Made by a program: the position numbers and the translations under genes | Notes under the pieces: generated by a model | The model's database searches: none | The model's input: the letters and a program-made list of their open reading frames with translations, nothing else | What the model was told of the DNA's origin: nothing | Shown here: positions 58,610 to 64,000 of the stretch, one piece after another | How the letters are laid out: each line of letters begins with the position of its first letter | How positions within the stretch are numbered: the first letter of the stretch is position 1 | Assembly (NCBI RefSeq): GCF_037948395.1 | Contig: NZ_CP149940.1 | Location: 2,232,001-2,296,000 of the forward strand | Length of the DNA: 64,000 nt | From: Serratia nevei | GTDB taxonomy: Bacteria > Pseudomonadota > Gammaproteobacteria > Enterobacterales > Enterobacteriaceae | Direction: 5' to 3'

Positions 58610-59643
58610 GCGGCGATGTCCTTGGCGGCGAGCGCGGCAACCTGCTCGCGCCACTGGGTTTGTTCCGGCTGCCCTTCGGTACGCTGGCCATACAGCTGCG
58701 CAATCTGCGTGCCATCGGCGGCGAACAACTCCAGGCTGGTGACGATGCCGTCTTTGGTCGGTTTGCGGGTGATCCAGCTTTCGGCGATGGCGTCTTCGAT
58801 CAGGTGCAGCGTGAAGCGGCGGTTGAACACGTTGATCCAGCCTTCCTGCGGCATCAAACGTTCGATCTGGCCGGTGAAGATCTGCACGCAGCCGCGGTTG
58901 CCGACGAAGATCATGATCTCGTTCTGCTGCTGCTGCGCCGCTTCCAGCAGCTGCGACAGGGCGCTGTTGTCCACCTGATAGGCCAGATCGTCGCCGACGG
59001 CGCGGAACGCCTGCTGGCGCGTCAGTTTGTTGCGGCTGAGCAGTTGGAAGAACTGGTGAACGTCGGTCATCGCACGCCATTCACCGTCGATTTTGGCATG
59101 ATCCTGCGTCGTTTCATCCGCGGTGCTCGCCTCGGCGGGCTGCAGCGCCAGCGCCGGATTTTCTTCGCTCAGGTGGCGTTCCACCAGTGCCATCCAGGCC
59201 GGCAGATCGGTCTCTTCGGTGGTGTAGACCTTGTGCAGCGCATCGCCCTGTTGGTCGAAGAACTGGATGCTGTGGCGCACGCCGCGCTTGTTGGTTTCGC
59301 TCATGGCGAAAACGCTGGTCCAGTGGTTGAGGAACAGGCGCAGATCCAGCTCGCGCGGGTTGAGGATCAGCCCGGCGTGGCCGTTGAGGTGCTGGTTGCG
59401 GTAGCGGCCCATCTGCTCATGCACCGCATAGCTGTTGCGGGTGATGGACTTGGTGACGCCGACCTGCTCAAGCTCGGTCAGCAGGGTGCGCGCGTCGGCC
59501 TGCAGGCGGCGAGTGTCGTGGCCGACGCGGGCGTGCGTTAGCTCTGCTTCGCTGACGCCGAGGATCGCCGCCAGATCGCGGGCGTATTTGCCGGGGTGAT
59601 CGATTTTAGCCTGTTGGTAGCGTTCGTATAGGGTATTGCTCAT
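58606..59643 (-). CDS. hmuS: Cytoplasmic heme-trafficking/degrading protein HmuS (HemS)
   Basis: A 345-aa protein with two tandem HemS-type repeats (about 15-170 and 185-340), which receives imported heme and is reported to deliver or degrade it in relatives. Repeat motifs are [16 protein letters not shown] and [15 protein letters not shown], with the heme-coordinating His expected in [10 protein letters not shown] or nearby. The start ATG 59643 follows AGGAG. It is separated from hmuR by a 66-bp gap carrying a hairpin. Confidence 0.95.
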   Translation of the reverse strand: MSNTLYERYQQAKIDHPGKYARDLAAILGVSEAELTHARVGHDTRRLQADARTLLTELEQVGVTKSITRNSYAVHEQMGRYRNQHLNGHAGLILNPRELDLRLFLNHWTSVFAMSETNKRGVRHSIQFFDQQGDALHKVYTTEETDLPAWMALVERHLSEENPALALQPAEASTADETTQDHAKIDGEWRAMTDVHQFFQLLSRNKLTRQQAFRAVGDDLAYQVDNSALSQLLEAAQQQQNEIMIFVGNRGCVQIFTGQIERLMPQEGWINVFNRRFTLHLIEDAIAESWITRKPTKDGIVTSLELFAADGTQIAQLYGQRTEGQPEQTQWREQVAALAAKDIAA

Positions 59644-59672
59644 GCGGAATTCTCCTGCGCTGTAATGCGAAC

Positions 59673-59695
59673 GGCGGACAACCGGGTTGTCCGCC
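59673..59695 (-). repeat. Inverted repeat between hmuR and hmuS
   Basis: GGCGGACAA / TTGTCCGCC forms a perfect 9-bp stem with a 5-nt loop. No T-run follows, so it is more likely a mRNA-stability or partial attenuation element than a full terminator. Confidence 0.6.
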
Positions 59696-59709
59696 AGATA
59701 GTCAAATGA

Positions 59710-61752
59710 TTACCACTGGTAGCTGACCAGCAGTTTGGCGTTGCGGCCATCCTGCGGGACGCCCTGCGGCGAGTAATATTCTTTGTCGAAGGCATTGCCC
59801 AGCACCACGGTGGTGGTCATGCCCTGCAGCCGATCGCGGCCCTTGTAGCTCAGATAGAAATCGTTGACGCCGTAGCCACCTTGCTCCGGCATCCCCGTTT
59901 GTACGCGGGTGGCGCGTTCGGCGAAAGTGGCGACCCAGCCGGCGGACAGACCGGTTTCGCCCAGCGGCACGTCCAGCGAGCTGGTGACGGTATCCGGGCT
60001 GATGTCGGCCAGCCAATCGCCGCTTTTCGCGTTCAATTCGCCATTGCGAGACTTGTCCTTGCCGCGTGTGCGGTTGTAAGCCAGATCCCAGTTAAACCAC
60101 TTGGTCTGGTAGTTCAGCGAGGTGTCCCAACCCCAAATCTTGGCGCGAGAGATATTCGCTGAGGCGGTCTGCGTACGAGTGACATACATGAAGATGTAGT
60201 CTTTGGCGTCGGTATCGAAGTAACTGGCCTTGAATTGCAGGCTGTCATCCGCCAGCAGCAGGTCGTCGAAGCGCAGGCCGAAACCGGCTTCGGTGGTGCT
60301 GGTGGTTTCCGGCCGCAGATTCGGATTAGGCACCCAATAGTTACCGGGGAAGTGGCGCGAATCGTTGTACATCTCGCCCATGGTCGGAGCACGGAAGGCC
60401 TGGGAATAGGAGCCGAACAGCATCAGCCAGTCGGTCGGCGAGTAGCTCAGGGCGCCGCGGGACGACCATTTGTCGGCCTTGACGTCTTCGTGGCCTTGGC
60501 TGCTGCCTTTGTAATCGTCGTAGCGCGTGCCGGCCAGCACGGTGATCGGAATGTCGCGCAGCGTGATTTCATCCTGCAGCCAGCCGGAGGCGAAGTTGAT
60601 CTTGGCCTGCGGGAAGCTGGTGGTGGCACCGCCCGGCTGCTGTTTCTGTTCATAGACCTCGGAGCCGTAGGTCAGCAGGTGTGACGCAAAGCTGTCGGCG
60701 AACAGACGCGTGCGGTTTTCCAGCTTGCCGCCGTTGGTGGTCTGCTTGCGGAATTCGTCGGTCGCGCCGGCGTTGTGCGCATTGATTTTGACTTCCGAGG
60801 TGTACAGTTTCGCGGTGGCGTCCAGCCAATCCTGGCCGACCGGCTTGAGCTTATAGCTCAGAGCGGCATCGCGCTGGATGGTGGAGCGGTTGGTCATCGG
60901 GTTGCCGCTCGAGCTGCCCGGCGTCTGCGGGTTTTTCGGTTCCTGGGCGCTGTTGTTGTAATAGCGCAGATCGCCGCTCAATGACTGATTGTCGTCGATT
61001 TTCCAGGTGCCTTTGGCCAGCACGTTGCTGATGGTTTCGTCGTTTGGCGCATCGAAGCCGTTGCCCTGACGCAGATTGCCGACGTCGCGGGTGCCGAACG
61101 ACAGCAGGCCGTCGAGGTTATCGGTCTTGCCGTAAGCGCTGGCGCCCATGCCCAGGCTGTGATCGCCGGTGCCGGCGGTGCCGTAGACGCGGAACCCGGT
61201 ATCGTGGCCCGGCAGCAGCAGATCGGCGGCATCGACGGTCTCGTAGGCGATGACGCCGCCCAGTGCGCCGCTGCCGTACAGCAACGCAGAGGGGCCGCGC
61301 ACGATTTCAATGCGCTTGACCAGCGCCGGATCGAGGAAGGTGCCGCCGATGTGGCCGGTATCGGTACCCTGGCGGATGCCGTCGACCAGCGTCAGCACGC
61401 CGTTTTTGCCGTAGCCGCGCATCGTTACGTCCTGACCGTTGCTGCGCCCGGTGCCGTTGACGGTGATGCCCGGCACGCGGCGCAGCATATCGGCGGCCGA
61501 GGTGGCAGTCTGGCTTTCCGGCGAGTTGCCTTCGATGACCGTGACCATCATCGGCGCTTCAAAGCTGCTGCGTTGGTTACCGGTGGCGACCACCGTCATG
61601 GTCTCGTCGGCGGCTTTGGCTTTTTTAGCCGGCGCCGCGTTGGAAGAGGATGTTGTGCTGGTGTTTTGTGCCAAGGCCACCGTAGGCAGAGCGCAGGCAA
61701 TCGCCAGACTCAAAGCGGAAAAACGCAGCCGGGTGGAAAATGTCAGAGGCAT
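59710..61752 (-). CDS. hmuR: TonB-dependent outer-membrane heme receptor HmuR (HemR)
   Basis: The outer-membrane gate for free or protein-bound heme (680 aa). The signal peptide ends near TVALA-QN, and a low-complexity linker (NTSTTSSSNAAP) follows. The TonB box is TMTVVA (T51-A56). The plug domain has DMLRRVPGITVNG and RIEIVRGPSALLYGSGALGG, quoted in part. In the barrel, FRAP and NPNL flank DSRHF; in HemR receptors a His between these motifs is needed for heme use. The protein ends VSYQW, with a C-terminal aromatic residue as expected for Bam-inserted barrels. Confidence 0.95.
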   Translation of the reverse strand: MPLTFSTRLRFSALSLAIACALPTVALAQNTSTTSSSNAAPAKKAKAADETMTVVATGNQRSSFEAPMMVTVIEGNSPESQTATSAADMLRRVPGITVNGTGRSNGQDVTMRGYGKNGVLTLVDGIRQGTDTGHIGGTFLDPALVKRIEIVRGPSALLYGSGALGGVIAYETVDAADLLLPGHDTGFRVYGTAGTGDHSLGMGASAYGKTDNLDGLLSFGTRDVGNLRQGNGFDAPNDETISNVLAKGTWKIDDNQSLSGDLRYYNNSAQEPKNPQTPGSSSGNPMTNRSTIQRDAALSYKLKPVGQDWLDATAKLYTSEVKINAHNAGATDEFRKQTTNGGKLENRTRLFADSFASHLLTYGSEVYEQKQQPGGATTSFPQAKINFASGWLQDEITLRDIPITVLAGTRYDDYKGSSQGHEDVKADKWSSRGALSYSPTDWLMLFGSYSQAFRAPTMGEMYNDSRHFPGNYWVPNPNLRPETTSTTEAGFGLRFDDLLLADDSLQFKASYFDTDAKDYIFMYVTRTQTASANISRAKIWGWDTSLNYQTKWFNWDLAYNRTRGKDKSRNGELNAKSGDWLADISPDTVTSSLDVPLGETGLSAGWVATFAERATRVQTGMPEQGGYGVNDFYLSYKGRDRLQGMTTTVVLGNAFDKEYYSPQGVPQDGRNAKLLVSYQW

Positions 61753-61846
61753 GGTGCAACTCTCCGTATGTAATAAAACATATCAATAGATTTGCTGGCT
61801 GCCTGGATCAAAAGATCGGGGTGGCTGGCGTTTGAGGATTCTGTGG

Positions 61847-62035
61847 TTATTTGGTCAGGATCAATTTCCCGGCTTTGGTCTGCCGTAGCTGATAGCGCTG
61901 GCCCTGATGGGTAATGAACGCGATGCCGTCGGTGCCGAGCAGCTGTGCGCTGTCGTAGCTGGGCGGCGCGTTTGCGCTGTGCTCGGTCGGGGCCGCGGCG
62001 GCGGGGGTAGGCGTGTTGGCAGTATCCATCATCAT
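61847..62035 (-). CDS. hemP: Hemin uptake protein HemP
   Basis: A small protein of about 60-62 aa. The C-terminal block LLGTDGIAFITHQGQRYQLR followed by QTKAGKLILTK is the HemP family signature; the N-terminus is Pro/Ala-rich and variable. Three consecutive ATGs (62035, 62032, 62029) make the exact start uncertain; the ribosome binding site is weak. It lies first in the heme operon, behind a Fur box. In some bacteria HemP acts as an activator of heme receptor genes, otherwise the role is unclear. Confidence 0.88.
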   Translation of the reverse strand: MMMDTANTPTPAAAAPTEHSANAPPSYDSAQLLGTDGIAFITHQGQRYQLRQTKAGKLILTK

Positions 62036-62073
62036 TGTGCTTATAAAACAGACCATTAAATGGTAATTAATAT

Positions 62074-62093
62074 CAAACTGAGAATCATTATCA
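62074..62093 (-). promoter_or_regulatory. Fur box of the heme operon
   Basis: On the minus strand TGATAAT-G-ATTCTCA matches the 7-1-7 Fur consensus with one mismatch. It lies about 40-60 bp upstream of the hemP start. Iron control of hemP-hmuRSTUV is expected. Confidence 0.8.
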
Positions 62094-62200
62094 TGTGAAG
62101 GAAAGGTTACATCAAGGAAAATTTTCTTACCGATGGAACCTTTTTGTCGAACGGACATCTGGCGGCGGGCCGAGCGCACTCGGCCCGTAAAAAAGGGGCG

Positions 62201-62686
62201 TTATTTCAGCAGGGTTTCGATGCGGTCAAACAGACGTTCGGGCTTGGTGATCGGCGCAAAGCGCGTGACGCGCTGGCCGTCGGCGGTAAGCAGAAACTTG
62301 GTGAAATTCCACTTGATGCGGCGGCTACCCAAAATGCCGGGCGCCAGGCGTTTCAGCTCATTGAACAGCGGGTGCGCGCCGGGGCCGTTAACGTCTATCT
62401 TGCTGAACAGCGGGAAACTGACGCCGTAGTTGAGGCTGCAAAAGTTGGCGATCTCCAGCGGGCTGCCCGGCTCCTGAGAACCAAACTGGTTGCAGGGGAA
62501 GCCGAGCACCACCAAGCCGCGTTCGCGATAGTATTGCCACAAATTTTCCAGCCCGCGGTATTGCGGGGTGAAGCCGCACTTGCTGGCGGTGTTGACCACC
62601 AGGTAAGCGCGCGCCGGGAAATCGCCCAGCGTTTTTTGCTCGCCCTGCAGCGTGACGCAGGGGATGGATAACAGAGAGTGAATCAT
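62201..62686 (-). CDS. Second glutathione-peroxidase-family protein
   Basis: A 161-aa soluble thiol peroxidase, paralogous to BtuE (42193-42744). The active-site Cys lies in NTASKCGFTPQY, the Gln region is GFPCNQFGSQEPGS (with an additional Cys compared with BtuE), and KWNFTKFLL holds the Trp-Asn pair. The start is MIHSLLSIP (ATG 62686) with GGAG 8 bp upstream; codons back to 62719 are not conserved. It lies between hemP and aroH, and may protect against peroxide formed during heme uptake (speculative). Confidence 0.9.
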   Translation of the reverse strand: MIHSLLSIPCVTLQGEQKTLGDFPARAYLVVNTASKCGFTPQYRGLENLWQYYRERGLVVLGFPCNQFGSQEPGSPLEIANFCSLNYGVSFPLFSKIDVNGPGAHPLFNELKRLAPGILGSRRIKWNFTKFLLTADGQRVTRFAPITKPERLFDRIETLLK

Positions 62687-62762
62687 GCCGGGGCTCCAGG
62701 TGCGTTTCGGCGGGTGCAAAGAGGTTGCAATCAGTATAGATGAGCGGGGCGGGAGGGATAAA

Positions 62763-62781
62763 GCCGGGGCGAAGCCCCGGC
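62763..62781 (-). terminator. Hairpin after aroH
   Basis: GCCGGGGC / GCCCCGGC with a 3-nt loop lies 11 bp past the aroH stop; on the minus strand it is followed by TTTATC, a weak T-run. Confidence 0.6.
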
Positions 62782-62791
62782 CTAGGTTGCG

Positions 62792-63838
62792 TCAGAAACG
62801 GCTATCGACCGCATCCGCCAGCATCGCCAGCAGCTGTTCGCTGTCGGACCAGCTCAGGCAAGGATCGGTGATCGACTGGCCATAGGTCAGCGGCTGGCCG
62901 GCGACGATTTTCTGCGTGCCTTCCACCAGGAAGCTTTCCGCCATCACGCCGGTGATGGCGGCGGAGCCGGCGCGGATCTGTTGGCAAACGTTGTCGGCCA
63001 CTTCCAGCTGGCGGCGGTGCATCTTCTGGCAGTTGCCGTGGCTGAAGTCGATCACCAGGTGCTCCGGCAGATCGAACTCGCGCAGGCTGTCGCAGGCGGT
63101 AGCGATGTCGCTGGCGTGGTAGTTCGGCGTTTTGCCACCGCGCATGATGATGTGGCCATACGGGTTGCCGCTGGTCTGGTAGATGGTCATCTGGCCATGT
63201 TTGTCCGGCGACAGGAACATGTGCCCGGCGCGCGCCGCACGAATGGCGTCGATGGCGATGCGGGTGTTGCCGTCGGTGCCGTTTTTGAAGCCGACCGGGC
63301 AGGAGAGCGCCGAGGCCATTTCACGGTGGATCTGGCTTTCGGTGGTGCGTGCGCCGATGGCACCCCAGCTGATGAGATCGGCGATGTATTGGCCGACCAC
63401 CATGTCCAGGAATTCGGTGGCGGTCGGCAGGCCGAGCTGGTTCACTTCCAGCAGCAGGCGGCGCGCCATTTCGATGCCGCGGTTGACCTGGAAGGTGCCG
63501 TCCAGCGCCGGATCGGAGATCAGGCCTTTCCAGCCGACGACGGTGCGCGGTTTTTCGAAGTAGGTGCGCATCACGATTTCCAGACGATCCTGGTAGCGTT
63601 CGCGCAGGGCGTTCAGCCGGCCGGCGTAATCGACGGCGGCGTCGAGATCGTGGATGGAGCAGGGGCCGATCACCACCAACAGGCGGCGGTCTTCACCGGT
63701 GAGGATTTTTTCAATGCGTTTTCGTGACGCTGTCACGTTATCGGCGACGGCCGCCGAGATCGGCAGCTTGTCTGCCAACGCTTGCGGCGTGACGAGGCTG
63801 TCGATGCGCGCGGTCCGCAGTTCATCTGTTTTGTACAT
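62792..63838 (-). CDS. aroH: DAHP synthase, tryptophan-sensitive type AroH
   Basis: Condenses phosphoenolpyruvate and erythrose-4-phosphate, the first step of the shikimate pathway. The start is MYKTDELRTARI (ATG 63838), giving 348 aa exactly as E. coli AroH; the frame open to 63898 is rejected. Class I motifs: IGPCSIHD, FEKPRTVVGWKGL, ATEFLDM, GARTTESQ and FSHGNC. Whole-length similarity and its place near selO favour AroH over AroF or AroG. No TrpR operator was recognised upstream, though in E. coli aroH is TrpR-repressed; a CRP-like site is present instead. Confidence 0.95.
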   Translation of the reverse strand: MYKTDELRTARIDSLVTPQALADKLPISAAVADNVTASRKRIEKILTGEDRRLLVVIGPCSIHDLDAAVDYAGRLNALRERYQDRLEIVMRTYFEKPRTVVGWKGLISDPALDGTFQVNRGIEMARRLLLEVNQLGLPTATEFLDMVVGQYIADLISWGAIGARTTESQIHREMASALSCPVGFKNGTDGNTRIAIDAIRAARAGHMFLSPDKHGQMTIYQTSGNPYGHIIMRGGKTPNYHASDIATACDSLREFDLPEHLVIDFSHGNCQKMHRRQLEVADNVCQQIRAGSAAITGVMAESFLVEGTQKIVAGQPLTYGQSITDPCLSWSDSEQLLAMLADAVDSRF

Positions 63839-63883
63839 GTTGTTCCCTGGAAACTGTTCTTCTCTGCGGCAGGAGTGCCGGGA

Positions 63884-63899
63884 AGTGATGGCGATCACA
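63884..63899. promoter_or_regulatory. Possible CRP site upstream of aroH
   Basis: AGTGA-TGGCGA-TCACA is close to TGTGA-N6-TCACA (one mismatch). It lies 46-61 bp before the aroH start. Function is unproved. Confidence 0.3.
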
Positions 63900-64000
63900 A
63901 TAACGCAAAAAGCGCTGAATTCAACCGTAGAGATTGCGTTCTGTTGATCAAAGCCGCGAAAAAAAGCACAAAAAAATCAGCTGCTGCTGAAATAAACGGC

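Noticed and set aside
63839..64000. Search for a TrpR operator upstream of aroH
   Set aside because: No sequence resembling GTACTAG-type half-sites was seen within the window.

Overview
The window is a GC-rich enterobacterial chromosome segment. Its gene order and protein sequences fit the genus Serratia, probably close to S. marcescens. This is judged from recognisable E. coli-type synteny blocks (htpX-yebQ-kdgR, tcyP-ydjM, yniC/yniB/yniA, thrS-infC-rpmI-rplT-pheMST-ihfA-btuCED, nlpC-ydiV-selO-aroH) separated by accessory modules: 2-aminoethylphosphonate use, Yfe/Sit metal uptake, a gluconate-type dehydrogenase, the arn lipid A operon and heme uptake. No rRNA, tRNA, CRISPR array, insertion sequence or prophage was seen.

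Layout. 1-1.8 kb: the end of a FecCD/FepB-type ABC importer under a strong Zur-like box. 2.1-5.5 kb: htpX, yebQ and kdgR. 5.5-12.3 kb: a complete 2-aminoethylphosphonate module (phnSTUV importer, phnR regulator, phnW and phnX catabolic genes) with two matching palindromes that are probably PhnR operators. 12.4-18.6 kb: tcyP, LexA-box ydjM, hxpB, a membrane protein with an unusual His/Cys C-terminal domain, yniB and yniA. 18.8-22.4 kb: Fur-controlled yfeABCD. 22.5-23.6 kb: a solo GhoS-like gene and emtA. 23.9-27.8 kb: a three-subunit Tat-exported flavin/cytochrome c dehydrogenase. 28-32.5 kb: an amino acid permease, a Fur-box orphan binding protein, marC and two little-known membrane or exported proteins.

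32.7-40 kb: the translation block thrS-infC-rpmI-rplT-pheM-pheS-pheT-ihfA, with visible RNA control elements: the thrS anticodon-mimic operator, the AUU start of infC, and the pheM leader with its attenuator. 40.2-43.5 kb: a 43-residue lipoprotein, a DUF2502 protein and btuC-btuE-btuD. 43.8-51.3 kb: arnBCADTEF behind a PmrA-like box. 51.5-56 kb: nlpC, lplA, an EAL-domain protein in the ydiV position, and selO. 56-62 kb: heme uptake genes hemP-hmuRSTUV with a Fur box. 62.2-63.8 kb: a glutathione-peroxidase-like gene and aroH.

Metal supply is a strong theme: one Zur-like and three Fur-like boxes each precede a different uptake unit. The most promising under-described items are four. The first is the Zur-box FecCD importer, together with its paralogous orphan binding protein under a Fur box 28 kb away. 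The second is the DUF308/HdeD-like membrane protein with a possible papain-like domain. The third is the solo GhoS-like gene. The fourth is the ydiV-position EAL protein, which keeps most catalytic motifs. All functional calls are from reading the sequence; no database search was run.
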